From Nitrospirota bacterium (lineage in GTDB: Bacteria; Nitrospirota; 9FT-COMBO-42-15; HDB-SIOI813): DNA of 39,765 bases. Shown here in pieces: positions 7,553 to 18,094 of this stretch. The stretch is from assembly GCA_016217665.1 (NCBI GenBank), contig JACRHF010000073.1:1-39765 (forward strand). Direction: 5' to 3'. The translations under genes and the position numbers were made by a program. Every line of letters starts with the position of its first letter. Position 1 is the stretch's first letter. Below the pieces are notes generated by a model, which made no database searches, had not been told where the DNA came from, and saw only the letters and a program-made list of their open reading frames with translations.

Positions 7553-8173
7553 AAGCGATAGTCGGGGATCAAGGCTTTCCAGCAGACGGCAAAGCTTACT
7601 GAGGGCGCGGGCGCGATGGCTTATCCTGTTCTTGACTTCGCTGCCTAACTCCGCAAAGGTCTTCCCGTATTCCGGCGCGATAAACAGAGGGTCATAGCCA
7701 AACCCGGCCGTCCCCCGCTCTTCCATTGCAACCATACCGCGGCATTCCCCGTCCACAAGGCTCACCTCCCCGTCCGGGGTTGCGAGGGCCATCACGCAGA
7801 CAAACCTGGCTCCCCTCTTCTCAGGAGGGATGTCACGGAGCAGTTCCAGGAGCTTTTTGATATTGGCGGAATCAGAGGCCCCTTCCCCTGCAAACCGGGC
7901 AGAATAGACACCGGGCGCCCCGCCAAGCGCCTCCACCTCAAGACCAGAGTCATCCGCAACGGCAATCTGGCCGGTAAGCTGTGCAACGGTCAATGCCTTT
8001 TCCCTGGCATTCTCTGAGAATGTGGCCCCGTCTTCTACGATCTCAGGGACCTGGGGATAATCCCTGAGAGAGCGTATCTCAATACCGCCCCTGATCTCCT
8101 GTCCTTTCAGGAGAGATCTGATCTCCTCTATCTTGCCCTGATTCCTGGTGGCAAGAACTATTTTTTTCAGCAT
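7541..8173 (-). CDS. rdgB: XTP/dITP diphosphatase
   Basis: KIVLATRNQGKIEEIRSLL; VADDSGLEVEALGGAPGVYSARFAG; GFGYDPLFIAPEYGKTFAEL. Confidence 0.95.
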   Translation of the reverse strand: MLKKIVLATRNQGKIEEIRSLLKGQEIRGGIEIRSLRDYPQVPEIVEDGATFSENAREKALTVAQLTGQIAVADDSGLEVEALGGAPGVYSARFAGEGASDSANIKKLLELLRDIPPEKRGARFVCVMALATPDGEVSLVDGECRGMVAMEERGTAGFGYDPLFIAPEYGKTFAELGSEVKNRISHRARALSKLCRLLESLDPRLSLPPL

Positions 8174-8223
8174 AAGAGGGTTCCAGGGTTCGAGGGGTCA
8201 AGGGGTCAAGTGTTGAACCCTCT

Positions 8224-8946
8224 CTATATTTCCCCTACCAGTTTCCTCTGTATATCAACGATCTCTTCTATCCCATGCCTGGCCAGCGTAATCAGCCCTT
8301 CCATCTGTGCCTTGGAGAATGGCGATCCTTCGGCAGTGCCCTGGATCTCTACAAACCTCCCCTTTCCGGTCATCACAATATTCATATCCACCTCTGCCGT
8401 AGAATCCTCTGCATAGTTTAAATCGATCACGGGTTCTTCATTCACAATCCCGACGCTGACGGCGGCAAGGTAATCCCTGACAGGAATCTCAGCAATCATC
8501 CCGTTCTTGAGCGCAAACTTCATGGCATCTGCCAGCGCAATAAAAGAGCCTGTAATGGATGCCGTCCGCGTCCCGCCGTCCGCCTGTATGACATCGCAGT
8601 CTATCCAGACCGTCCTTTCACCCAACAGCTCCAGGTCCACAACCGAGCGGAGCGCCCTGCCAATGAGACGCTGGATCTCATGCGTCCTGCCGCCGATCTT
8701 TCCCCTTGCCGACTCCCTGACGATCCTTGAATGGGCAGACCGGGGGAGCATGGCATACTCCGCAGTAACCCACCCCTTATTCTTATCCTTAAGATGGGGG
8801 GGGACCTTTTCCTCTATCGTGGCCGTACAGATGACCTTGGTATCTCCCACCTCGATTAAGACCGACCCCTCTGCATACTTGATGTAGTTCCTGTGTATCT
8901 TTACATGCCTTAACTCATCATTCTTTCTTCCATCGCTTCTTGTCAT
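8224..8946 (-). CDS. rph: Ribonuclease PH
   Basis: [56 protein letters not shown]. Confidence 0.97.
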   Translation of the reverse strand: MTRSDGRKNDELRHVKIHRNYIKYAEGSVLIEVGDTKVICTATIEEKVPPHLKDKNKGWVTAEYAMLPRSAHSRIVRESARGKIGGRTHEIQRLIGRALRSVVDLELLGERTVWIDCDVIQADGGTRTASITGSFIALADAMKFALKNGMIAEIPVRDYLAAVSVGIVNEEPVIDLNYAEDSTAEVDMNIVMTGKGRFVEIQGTAEGSPFSKAQMEGLITLARHGIEEIVDIQRKLVGEI

Positions 8947-8950
8947 CTCT

Positions 8951-9775
8951 TCACCCCAAATCTATCCTTTCTACTGTTGATATCTTCTCCCCAAGAAATC
9001 TGCTCCCCTGTTCTTCAAAACGGAGGGGAACGTCTGTCACAAAAAATCTTCTTGCGGCGGCCACTGCCGGCAGATTCCCCTCTCTCTCCGGCGCAATCAG
9101 ACCGAGCTGTGTCAGCATCGCTTTCACCTCTAAGGCCGTCTCCTCTGCCGAGTCTATCAGCGTCACCCCGCTCCCCATGACCTGCTGTATTGTCTTTTTT
9201 AACAAAGGGTAATGGGTGCATCCCAACACCAGCGTGTCTATCCCCTCCTTTTTTAAGGGGGTCAGGTACCTCTCGACAATAGACAGGGTAATGTCGTCCT
9301 GGATCCATCCCTCTTCTACCAACGGGACAAACAGGGGGCAGGCCTGGCCTATCGTATCAATGTCTGCACGGATGGCCTTGATCTCCCTGGTATAGGCGCT
9401 GCTTCTGACCGTCGTTTCCGTTCCTATGATCCCCACCTTCCCATTCTTCGTCACCTTCACAGCAGCCCGCGCCCCTGCCTCTATCACCCCGACGAGGGGG
9501 AGGGAAAATTCTTTCCGCAGGGCAGAAAGACTGACTGCGGAGGCCGTATTGCAGGCGACCACTAAAAGTTTTATGTTGAACTGTAAGAGGAACCGGGTGT
9601 TCTGGATCGAATATTTGGTGACCGTCTCCTCAGACTTTGTCCCATACGGGAGATGTGCCGTATCCCCGAGGTATAAGGTGTCCTCCCCCGGCAAGATCCT
9701 GATGATCTCTTTGAGGACCGTGAGCCCGCCAATGCCGGAGTCAAATATGCCGATAGGCCTTTTAGCATTCGTCAT
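8951..9775 (-). CDS. murI: Glutamate racemase
   Basis: [40 protein letters not shown]. Confidence 0.97.
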   Translation of the reverse strand: MTNAKRPIGIFDSGIGGLTVLKEIIRILPGEDTLYLGDTAHLPYGTKSEETVTKYSIQNTRFLLQFNIKLLVVACNTASAVSLSALRKEFSLPLVGVIEAGARAAVKVTKNGKVGIIGTETTVRSSAYTREIKAIRADIDTIGQACPLFVPLVEEGWIQDDITLSIVERYLTPLKKEGIDTLVLGCTHYPLLKKTIQQVMGSGVTLIDSAEETALEVKAMLTQLGLIAPEREGNLPAVAAARRFFVTDVPLRFEEQGSRFLGEKISTVERIDLG

Positions 9776-9849
9776 AGAGAAGCTAATGCTATGCTAAATA
9801 GGAAGATGAGTCAACCCCTCCCTTCAGAGTGTGTCATTTATTTATCTTC

Positions 9850-9879
9850 TTGACTTACTTGATGAGGGTATGCTAATAT
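9850..9879 (+). promoter_or_regulatory. Candidate sigma70 promoter of the csp gene (TTGACT, 18 nt, TAATAT)
   Basis: TTGACT at 9850-9855, TAATAT at 9874-9879. Confidence 0.55.
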
Positions 9880-9916
9880 TTTTTTTAGAATTTTGGAAGT
9901 TTTTGATTTTTTAAAG

Positions 9917-9950
9917 GCCACAAAGACTTTTCGACTTTGTGGCTTTTTTT
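9917..9950 (+). terminator. Intrinsic terminator-like hairpin in the csp leader
   Basis: GCCACAAAG-acttttcga-CTTTGTGGC followed by T7. Confidence 0.8.
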
Positions 9951-10002
9951 ATTTGTTGAGACCTTCTGAGATTCGAGTTTACAGAAAAGGAGGTAACAGG
10001 AA

Positions 10003-10203
10003 ATGGCTAATGGAACAGTAAAGTGGTTTAATGATTCAAAAGGCTTTGGCTTTATTACAAGCGAAGACGGTAGTGATGTATTTGTCCATCATACTTCCAT
10101 CCAGGGCGAAGGCTTTAAGAGCCTTGCCGAGGGTGACTCAGTAAAATTTGATACTGAAGCGGGACCGAAAGGCCCCAAGGCAATCAATGTAACAAAGCTG
10201 TAA
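10003..10203 (+). CDS. Cold-shock protein (CspA family)
   Basis: [43 protein letters not shown] upstream. Confidence 0.97.
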   Translation: MANGTVKWFNDSKGFGFITSEDGSDVFVHHTSIQGEGFKSLAEGDSVKFDTEAGPKGPKAINVTKL

Positions 10204-10212
10204 TTGAATGAT

Positions 10213-10250
10213 AAAAGCCCCCCCTTGCTTCTACACGCGGGGGGCTTTTT
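10213..10250 (+). terminator. Rho-independent terminator after the csp gene
   Basis: AAAAGCCCCCC...GGGGGGCTTTTT. Confidence 0.92.
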
Positions 10251-10294
10251 GCTTTTTGAGGTAAAAGAAGTTCGTTACAAAGGAGAAAATAAAA

Positions 10295-10822
10295 ATGGAT
10301 AATGTTATGAGTGAAATTACAATGAGGGAGAAGAAAAGAATCGTACTGGTTGCACACGACAACATGAAGAAGGAATTGCTTGAATGGGCGCTATTCAATA
10401 AAGACAGTCTCTCAAAGCACGAGTTATTCGCAACAGGCAGTACCGGAAAGATAATGGTAAGGGCATTAGAACTGCCCGTTAATTGCTTTAAAAGTGGTCC
10501 TCTCGGTGGTGACCAGCAGATCGGTGCGAAAATAGCAGAAGGCGACATTGATATGGTGATTTTTTTCTGGGACCCTCTTGAACCGCATCCTCATGATGTT
10601 GACGTCAAAGCACTGCTCAGGATCGCCGCTGTTTACAACATTCCTATTGCCTGTAACAGGGCATCTGCTGATTTCATTATTTCATCACCTCTTATGAGCG
10701 ATGTATACGAACGAATCGTTGTTGACTATGAGATTACACAAAGCACAAGGAATGCCATGTTTGCACAGGATGATGAATTACAGAATGATAAACAGCCCGC
10801 TGACACCCTGCAACAGGAATAA
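10295..10822 (+). CDS. mgsA: Methylglyoxal synthase
   Basis: VAHDNMKKELLEWA; FATGSTGKIM; SGPLGGDQQIGAKIAEGDIDMVIFFWDPLEPHPHDVDVKALLR. Confidence 0.95.
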   Translation: MDNVMSEITMREKKRIVLVAHDNMKKELLEWALFNKDSLSKHELFATGSTGKIMVRALELPVNCFKSGPLGGDQQIGAKIAEGDIDMVIFFWDPLEPHPHDVDVKALLRIAAVYNIPIACNRASADFIISSPLMSDVYERIVVDYEITQSTRNAMFAQDDELQNDKQPADTLQQE

Positions 10823-10927
10823 CCCTCCCGTCACGTTTCCAACTCTTCCAACCTCAGCTTGCATAGACCTTGCGCTTATCCCTTTTTACTCGTAATATGT
10901 CATAAAGGATGAAAACAGGAACGAATC

Positions 10928-12802
10928 ATGGCTGCTGATAAGAAAAACCCGATAGCAGGTATTACCGGTACATATTGGAGGTTGATTGCGGTTTTTTTTA
11001 TCCTTGCAGTATTATTATATGTATGGAATGGCTTTTTCAGCACCGGCGCCCCTGAGAAATATACGATAAATTACAGTCAATTCATGGTGCAATTGAACAA
11101 CGGCAACATCAAATCCGTTTCAATAAAAAAGCTACTGGTAATCGGTGAATTAACTAACGAGGTGAGCATACAATCCCAGGGAGAAAAGAAACCCGCACAA
11201 GTGAAATACTTCCAGACCTTTCTGCCCCCTTTCCAGGGGGAAGGACTCCTTTCTCAACTGAGGGAAAAGAATGTGCTTATCACCATCGAGCCGGATGATC
11301 AAGGATTTTTATGGACGATTCTGGTCGGGATACTGCCATGGGCGCTGATCATCGGTGTCTGGGTCTTCATCATGAGGAGAAGTCAGCAGATTCAGGGTGG
11401 TCCGGGAGGGCTCTTTACGTTCGGAGCAAGCAAGGCCAAACTGTATGATACTAAAAAACAGAATGTGACCTTTAAAGACGTTGCGGGGATGAACAATGTA
11501 AAAATGGAACTGAGAGAGACGATAGAGTTTCTGAAAGACCCCTCCAGATTCGCAAAGATCGGCGCTAAAGTACCAAAGGGAGTGCTTCTGGTCGGACCTC
11601 CGGGAACAGGCAAGACCCTTCTTGCGCGAGCAACAGCAGGAGAGGCTTCGGTTCCTTTTTATAGCATCAGCGCTTCTGAATTCATTGAGATGTTTGTTGG
11701 AGTCGGCGCCTCACGCGTCAGGGATATGTTCAAAAAGGCAAAGGAGTCCCAGCCAAGCATTATTTTCATAGATGAGATTGATGCTGTAGGCCGCACACGC
11801 GGTACAGGGCTTGGAGGCGGCCATGATGAAAGGGAACAGACACTGAACCAGCTTTTGAGTGAAATGGACGGATTTGATCCCCATGAAGAAGTGATAGTCA
11901 TTGCCGCAACAAACAGGCCTGATGTGCTGGATCCCGCCCTTTTGAGGCCGGGAAGGTTCGACAGGCATATTGTGATAGACAGGCCGGGCTGGAAGGAACG
12001 GAAGGCGATCATTGAAATCCATGTCAGAGGTAAGGTGATGGCGGATGATGTCAACTTCGAGATTCTGGCGAGGGGGACTCCGGGTATGACCGGCGCAGAC
12101 CTTGAGAATCTTACGAACGAAGCCGCACTCGTCGCCCTGCGAAAGGGCAAAGAGAAAATAGATATGCAGGACTTTGAGGAGGCTAAGGACATCATCCTTA
12201 TGGGAGCGGCAAAAGAAGAGACCATAAGCGATACGGAAAAAAGGATAACAGCGTATCATGAGGCAGGACATGCCCTGACCGCATGGGAACTGCCGGGAAC
12301 AGACCCTATATACAAGGTCAGTATCATCCCGCGCGGCATGGCGATGGGTGCAACGCAGCTCCTTCCCGAGGAAGACAGACATTATTATCCCCGAACTTAC
12401 CTCATGAACAGATTGAGTGTATCCCTCGCCGGAAGGGTCGCAGAAAAGATAGTTTTTAACGACATCAGCAGCGGCGCACAGAACGACCTGAAGGAAGCAA
12501 CTTCGCTGGCCGAGAAGATGGTGGCGCAGTGGGGAATGAGCGACAGGGTCGGCCCGATAAATCTCGGCCGTGGAGAAGAACATCCGTTCCTGGGCAGGGA
12601 GCTATCTCTACCAAAACGCTATAGCGAGGAGATGGCCTGGCTCATGGACCAGGAGATTCAGAAACTGATCATTGATGCGGAATCAAAAGCGACTGAAATA
12701 TTGACCGGAAAAAGACATGCCCTTGACGCCCTTGCAGAGGCCCTGATGAAGGAAGAGATGCTTGAAAGGGCCGATGTGGAGCGGATAATACAGGCATCCT
12801 GA
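10928..12802 (+). CDS. ftsH: ATP-dependent zinc metalloprotease FtsH
   Basis: [42 protein letters not shown]. Confidence 0.97.
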   Translation: MAADKKNPIAGITGTYWRLIAVFFILAVLLYVWNGFFSTGAPEKYTINYSQFMVQLNNGNIKSVSIKKLLVIGELTNEVSIQSQGEKKPAQVKYFQTFLPPFQGEGLLSQLREKNVLITIEPDDQGFLWTILVGILPWALIIGVWVFIMRRSQQIQGGPGGLFTFGASKAKLYDTKKQNVTFKDVAGMNNVKMELRETIEFLKDPSRFAKIGAKVPKGVLLVGPPGTGKTLLARATAGEASVPFYSISASEFIEMFVGVGASRVRDMFKKAKESQPSIIFIDEIDAVGRTRGTGLGGGHDEREQTLNQLLSEMDGFDPHEEVIVIAATNRPDVLDPALLRPGRFDRHIVIDRPGWKERKAIIEIHVRGKVMADDVNFEILARGTPGMTGADLENLTNEAALVALRKGKEKIDMQDFEEAKDIILMGAAKEETISDTEKRITAYHEAGHALTAWELPGTDPIYKVSIIPRGMAMGATQLLPEEDRHYYPRTYLMNRLSVSLAGRVAEKIVFNDISSGAQNDLKEATSLAEKMVAQWGMSDRVGPINLGRGEEHPFLGRELSLPKRYSEEMAWLMDQEIQKLIIDAESKATEILTGKRHALDALAEALMKEEMLERADVERIIQAS

Positions 12803-12880
12803 TCCTGATCTTTGCATCAGGGCTGTCATTTTTCCTGCACGACACTGATCTTCCCCCGATATTGCGAACACATTGAAGGG

Positions 12881-13993
12881 TTACCTTTGAATCAGGAAAT
12901 AGAGCTCCCCTCTCTCCTTCATCGAACCTGCCGCAATCCCGGACTCAGGCCCGCCGCCCCAGAATATGTCTACCCTGCCCGGCCCTTTGATGCCCCCCCC
13001 TTCATCCTGATTCAAGACAAACCTCTTGATCTCCCTCCAGCCTGTAATGGCACCGGAGGGGTCAACGACCGGGACTGTGGTCTTGATAAAAGACACCCCC
13101 CCTCTCGGGAACAGGGCCGGGTCTGTGGCAATCGAATGCCCTGGTGTCAGGGGAACCTGGAGACTCCCTTTCGCCTGACTGTTATCGATCTTAAAAAAGA
13201 TGTAGCGGGGATTTTTGTCCAGGATCGCATCCACCTGGTCCGGATGACTCCGGAGATACCTCTTGATCCCGGGAAGGCTCCCCTCCTCCGGCCTGATAGT
13301 CCCATGATCAATCAGAGACTTGCCAATGCTCACATAAGAATGACCATTATTGCCTGCGTAATGCACCCCCATCTTAGACCCATCCGGCAGTCTTATCATG
13401 CCGCTCCCCTGGATATGGAGAAAATAGGCCTCTACCGGGTCAGCAAGCCACGCAATCTCAAACCCCTTTTTCCCTAAGACCCCCTTCCCGTCAATCTCCT
13501 TTCGGGTATAGTAGGGTTGATCCTGTTTAAGATCATCAGGAGGGCGATAAAGGGGATAGCGGTATTCCTCTGTGGGGAAGAGACTCCCCTCGACCTCAGG
13601 GATGTAATAGCCGGTGAAGACCACGGTCCCTTTCCCATCCACACCGGACGCCTTGTACCATTCAAACAAGGTACCCATGATAAATTCCAGCATCTCCCTG
13701 GATTCCACGGTATCCATAATCCACAGGAGGGTCTTGTGCGTCCGGAGCACCTCTTCCACGCGGACGATCCTCCCACCATAGTTAAACCTTGTATCTGTAT
13801 CAAGCTGTTCCAGATACGAAAGATTGCTCTGGATCGCCTCCCGGAGGGACTTGCGGTCTATATCACCATACCCATGGGGAGGACTCACTGATGTGAGGGT
13901 ATAACTCCTTCCTGCAACAGGCGGGTTGGCCTGTGTAACAGCGCAACTCGTCGTCATTAAGATCAGGAATAATAAGACAGATAATCTGCGCAT
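12881..13993 (-). CDS. mltA: Membrane-bound lytic murein transglycosylase A (lipoprotein)
   Basis: Lipobox-like LMTTSC; FTGYYIPEVEGSL; HIQGSGMIRLPDGSKMGVHYAGNNGHSYVSIG. Confidence 0.92.
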   Translation of the reverse strand: MRRLSVLLFLILMTTSCAVTQANPPVAGRSYTLTSVSPPHGYGDIDRKSLREAIQSNLSYLEQLDTDTRFNYGGRIVRVEEVLRTHKTLLWIMDTVESREMLEFIMGTLFEWYKASGVDGKGTVVFTGYYIPEVEGSLFPTEEYRYPLYRPPDDLKQDQPYYTRKEIDGKGVLGKKGFEIAWLADPVEAYFLHIQGSGMIRLPDGSKMGVHYAGNNGHSYVSIGKSLIDHGTIRPEEGSLPGIKRYLRSHPDQVDAILDKNPRYIFFKIDNSQAKGSLQVPLTPGHSIATDPALFPRGGVSFIKTTVPVVDPSGAITGWREIKRFVLNQDEGGGIKGPGRVDIFWGGGPESGIAAGSMKERGELYFLIQR

Positions 13994-14007
13994 ACGGAAG
14001 ATGCCTC

Positions 14008-14844
14008 CTAAAATTCTGCCTTGAGCCAGACCCCAAGAGTCTGGTCACCTGCTGCAGGAACAATGGTTACTCTGGTGCGAGACCCCTGGTGATACCTGAC
14101 AATACTCTTTCCCACCAGAGTGCCTATGATGGCGCCTGCAAGGACATCGGAGGGGAAGTGGGCCCCCTGTTCAACCCGGGCAAGACCAACCAGCGTGGCG
14201 ATGCCATAGGAGGTCAGATCAACCCAGCGCTCATCATAATATTCTGCAATCACAGAGGCAAGGGAAAATGCCTGTGTGGTATGGCCCGAGGGGAACGAGT
14301 GGTCCCCCCCAAAGGGCCTGAAGTGATAGGCCTCGCCTGTTTCACCAGGGCGTCTCCGGCCCACGATGACCTTCATCGTGGTCGTAATGACCCCTGCGCC
14401 TACAAGGCTTGAGGCAAAGGCATCCATGGCGACCCTCCTGGCCCTGTCATTCTCAAACAGAGAACCTGCCGCATAAAAGACCCCCATGATCCCAAAGGAG
14501 GGATAAGAGCCAAAGGATTCAACAACCTTAGCCATATCATCTACAGACGCTGTCCTGTTCCTCTGGACCTCTTCATAAACCGGTTTATCCACCAGCATGA
14601 CGGCCCCGATTCCGGCCACAGCAAGTGAAAAATCCACCCACTCTGCCTCTCCCCAGCGTACGGGGGCAGTCAGCACCTGTCTGGCATCCAGGACGAGGCT
14701 GCGGGCATAGTCTCTGGAAAAGGCAGAGGGCGGCCCCTCGGCTATAACCATCGGGGGACTAATAACATGACACAGCAAAAGGGAAAGGAACATTATAAGA
14801 AATAGAAGGGGTGTCCTTATCTTTTGCACGGCCAAATCTAACAT
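14008..14844 (-). CDS. PAP2 family phosphatase
   Basis: GRRRPGE...SFPSGHTTQAFSLA...ARVEQGAHFPSDVLAGAIIG. Confidence 0.9.
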   Translation of the reverse strand: MLDLAVQKIRTPLLFLIMFLSLLLCHVISPPMVIAEGPPSAFSRDYARSLVLDARQVLTAPVRWGEAEWVDFSLAVAGIGAVMLVDKPVYEEVQRNRTASVDDMAKVVESFGSYPSFGIMGVFYAAGSLFENDRARRVAMDAFASSLVGAGVITTTMKVIVGRRRPGETGEAYHFRPFGGDHSFPSGHTTQAFSLASVIAEYYDERWVDLTSYGIATLVGLARVEQGAHFPSDVLAGAIIGTLVGKSIVRYHQGSRTRVTIVPAAGDQTLGVWLKAEF

Positions 14845-14906
14845 AAGTCATTACAAAAAAAAAGGAGTCATTGACACACAGACTCATTTTAAGTGAAACT
14901 TAGATC

Positions 14907-16283
14907 ATGTCTAAGGACACATCAGATTCGAGGAGCCTCTCTTATGCAATAAAGGACGGGGTCTATTTTTCGATCATGGGGGGGATTGGAGAGGGGTATA
15001 TCAGCCCCTTTGCCATCTACCTGAAGGCGACAAACTATCAGATAGGGCTCCTGGCATCTATCCCTCCCCTCTTAGGCGCCTTTGTCCAGTTCCTGTCTGT
15101 CAGTATCCTTAACCGTATCAAAGACCGGAGGGCTCTTATCATCACGGGTGTAATTGCCCAGGCCCTTACCTGGATCCCTATCCTCCTGCTTCCCCTCATC
15201 TTCAGACCCTATGCAGTACCTCTCCTCATCATCGGGATCACCGCATACTTCTGCTTTGGAAACCTCGCCACCCCACCCTGGAACAGCCTGATGGGTGACA
15301 TCGTACCTGAAAAAACCCGGAGCACCTATTTTGGGCACCGCAACCGGATAATGAGCATCTTTTCTCTTGGCGCACTGACTCTAGCGGGCCTGATCCTTCA
15401 TGCGACAGAAAAGACCGGCTGGCTCTGGATCGGGTTCTCTCTTCTCTTCACTATAGCCCTCATATCAAGACTCCTGTCCGCTTATTGTCTTTCCAGGATG
15501 GACAATCCTGCTTATGTTGTCCATGAGAAAGACAATTTCAGCCTATGGCAATTCTTTGCAGATTTCAGACACTCAAGCTTCGTGAAGTTCGTTGTTTATA
15601 CCGGTTTGATTCACCTTTCTGTGATGCTGGCGGGTCCCTTCTTCGCTGTCTACATGCTGAGAGACCTTCACTTCTCTTATCTCCAATTCATGTCGGTCTC
15701 TGCCATCGCCGTGTTGGTCCAATATTTTACACTCCACAACTGGGGGAAATTCGGAGACAAGTTTGGGAACAGGAAGGCGCTTGTCATCGCAGGATTTACC
15801 CTTCCTGTCGTACCGGTGCTCTGGCTGTTCTCCACAAATTTTTATTTTATCCTGGTGATTCAGATGTTAGCCGGTTTTGCCTGGGCAGGTTTTAGCTTAA
15901 GCATGGGGAATTTCATATACGACGCCATCCCCTCACCCCAGCGCGCAAAGTGCGTGGCTATATTCAATGTTGTGAATGCAATCGGAATATTTTCCGGGGC
16001 AGCAATAGGTGGCTGGCTAACAAGATATCTCCCTTTATCACTTTCTATATCTGAACTTACGGTTTCGATGGTTTCAAATCTTCAATGGCTCTTCCTGATC
16101 TCCGGCGTTCTGAGACTTTTTATGTCTCTCCTCTTTCTGCCGGCCATCAGGGAGATGCGGGAGGTAGAACCTCTGACTCTAAGGGATCTGATTTTCAGGG
16201 TCTCTTCCATACGGCCTTTCTCAGGCCTCCGGTTTGACCTCTTTACAGGGAACAACAAAGACAAAAAAGACTCTAAACCTTAA
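14907..16283 (+). CDS. MFS transporter
   Basis: About 12 hydrophobic segments; MFS-like topology. Confidence 0.82.
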   Translation: MSKDTSDSRSLSYAIKDGVYFSIMGGIGEGYISPFAIYLKATNYQIGLLASIPPLLGAFVQFLSVSILNRIKDRRALIITGVIAQALTWIPILLLPLIFRPYAVPLLIIGITAYFCFGNLATPPWNSLMGDIVPEKTRSTYFGHRNRIMSIFSLGALTLAGLILHATEKTGWLWIGFSLLFTIALISRLLSAYCLSRMDNPAYVVHEKDNFSLWQFFADFRHSSFVKFVVYTGLIHLSVMLAGPFFAVYMLRDLHFSYLQFMSVSAIAVLVQYFTLHNWGKFGDKFGNRKALVIAGFTLPVVPVLWLFSTNFYFILVIQMLAGFAWAGFSLSMGNFIYDAIPSPQRAKCVAIFNVVNAIGIFSGAAIGGWLTRYLPLSLSISELTVSMVSNLQWLFLISGVLRLFMSLLFLPAIREMREVEPLTLRDLIFRVSSIRPFSGLRFDLFTGNNKDKKDSKP

Positions 16284-16588
16284 ACCTTCCTGAGGACTAT
16301 TTTATCGCCAGGATATTCGACTAACACGGTATCATCCGATATCTTCTCTGTTTTTATGCTCCCCTCCACCCTGACTCTACCCCAATCCTGCTGATATCTG
16401 TCTGCAATCTTTTTAAGTGTCCTGTTGGCATTGTCCAGGATCTCGATCACTGAGTTAAGGGCATACTGCAACTCTGTGGTCGCAGACTTCCAATCCTTCT
16501 TTGCCATAAAATAGTTGAATTTTGCAAGGTGAAGGTCCATTGCGATCTTACAGGCCTGTGGGTCCCGCATCTTCGAATCATCTTCCAT
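16280..16588 (-). CDS. Hypothetical protein
   Basis: ORF; likely start MEDDSKMRDPQACKIAMD at 16588 rather than the upstream Met at 16654. Confidence 0.5.
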   Translation of the reverse strand: MEDDSKMRDPQACKIAMDLHLAKFNYFMAKKDWKSATTELQYALNSVIEILDNANRTLKKIADRYQQDWGRVRVEGSIKTEKISDDTVLVEYPGDKIVLRKV

Positions 16589-16856
16589 GGTGTTCTCCTC
16601 GTGGTTTATTGATGACCGACTTTTCTCTCTTATATAGCCATAAGTAAGTTGCAAAAACTATGCAACCAGAAAAAGAGTGGAGGGATGAGGGTGAAAGACC
16701 TCTCTAACCTATTTAGTTTTATGAGGAAAATCTCTAATTGAATGGTCTGCAGAAATATCAGGAGATATCAACAGATGTGGAATGTTATTGATTCATTATT
16801 ATACACATCGATAATTCGTAGCCTTTTTATACAGCAGAGAGCCCTTTGTAGATTCC

Positions 16857-18059
16857 CTACGTATCAGGTTGGACATTATCCGGGGAGGAGGTAACAGGCC
16901 TAATTTCGTCTTCATCAAAAAGATGCCGGCCAGGGACAAGGATAGAGTCTCCCGGGACAATCGTATATCTGCTACCCAACTTATTGATCTGCTTGATAAG
17001 CATTGCGGTTGTGTCATACCGTCTGGCAAGTTGATAAACAGTATCCCCACGTTTGACCTTATATTCCCGATACACAATCCTCTCTGCTGGCAGGAGCCTT
17101 CCGAAATTTTCCAGCAGGACACTCCCCGCACCCTCCGGCAGGGAGAGTGTATGGTACGGCTCTCCAAAGGGGATGATATGTCCCTTGATCCAGGGATTAA
17201 GTTCGCGCAGTGACGGGTAACTGATGTTGGCCATCTTGGCGATGGAATGGAGGTCCATACCCCCGGGGACCTCAATGAGGTCGTATTTGATGGCCGGCTC
17301 TTCCGGGAGGCTAAATCCAAAGACATCGGGATTTTTTGCTATAATCAGCGCTGCCATAAACTTGGGGACATAATTCCTGGTCTCCGCCTTAAGCGCCCTG
17401 CTCTGTCCCATCTCCCAGAATGTAGAAGCCCCTGTAGCCATAAGCGCCCGTCTCACCTTGCCGCTTCCTGCATTATAGGATGCCAGGGCGAGCGGCCATG
17501 TTCCAAATTCATTGTAGAGATCCTTGAGGTGCCTTGCGGCCGCCCGTGTAGACTTGATGGGATCTTTCCTCTCATCAACCCATTTATCAACCTTGAGTCC
17601 GTACATTGCCCCTGTAGAGGCCATAAACTGCCATAGGCCCAGGGCCCTTTTAGGAGATCTCGCATTGACATCAAACCCGCTCTCTATCAGAGGGAGCAGC
17701 GCAAGATCCTCAGGCAACCCCTCTTCCCGGAGGATCCCCTTTATATGATAAAGATAGGGACCGGATTGATCCAGCCATTGCTGAAAGGTATCCCGGCCTT
17801 CCGTAGCAAAGTATCCTACATAAGAGGCAACCTTTCTTGTGACGTAGACAGGGGTATTATTAAAATCCTCCGTATCGATTAGCTTCAGATTGGGCAGATT
17901 GGCAACAAAAGAGTCTTCAATGGCATTGAGGTAGGGATCGATGGGAATACTACCCTCTTGAGCCTGCACCAGACTGACCTTCAGCAAGGCAATAAGTATT
18001 ATGATAATAGCTCTTTTCACAACGGCGCCATTATAAGGAAGAACGGATTGCGATTGCAA
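16857..18059 (-). CDS. MltD-like lytic transglycosylase with C-terminal LysM
   Basis: LPEDLALLPLIESGFDVNARSPKRALGLWQFMASTG; LALASYNAGSGKVRRA; YKVKRGDTVYQLARRYDTT. Confidence 0.92.
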   Translation of the reverse strand: MQSQSVLPYNGAVVKRAIIIILIALLKVSLVQAQEGSIPIDPYLNAIEDSFVANLPNLKLIDTEDFNNTPVYVTRKVASYVGYFATEGRDTFQQWLDQSGPYLYHIKGILREEGLPEDLALLPLIESGFDVNARSPKRALGLWQFMASTGAMYGLKVDKWVDERKDPIKSTRAAARHLKDLYNEFGTWPLALASYNAGSGKVRRALMATGASTFWEMGQSRALKAETRNYVPKFMAALIIAKNPDVFGFSLPEEPAIKYDLIEVPGGMDLHSIAKMANISYPSLRELNPWIKGHIIPFGEPYHTLSLPEGAGSVLLENFGRLLPAERIVYREYKVKRGDTVYQLARRYDTTAMLIKQINKLGSRYTIVPGDSILVPGRHLFDEDEIRPVTSSPDNVQPDT

Positions 18060-18094
18060 GGAAAAATTTCCTGCCTTCCCCGGTGGTATAAAAA

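Noticed and set aside
9241-9262. cctccttttttaaggggg in murI as a repeat insertion
   Set aside because: The encoded [20 protein letters not shown] fits normal MurI sequence, so no insertion is needed.
11222-11240. ccccctttccaggggg in ftsH as a repeat insertion
   Set aside because: Encodes [11 protein letters not shown] in the N-terminal periplasmic region with plausible native FtsH sequence; no extended repeat flanks.
11711-12583. 290-aa minus-strand ORF antisense to ftsH
   Set aside because: Lies fully inside ftsH, which has all family motifs; sequence is a codon-bias artefact.
12812-13477. 221-aa plus-strand ORF opposite mltA
   Set aside because: Overlaps a well-supported MltA CDS; proline/arginine-rich shadow translation.
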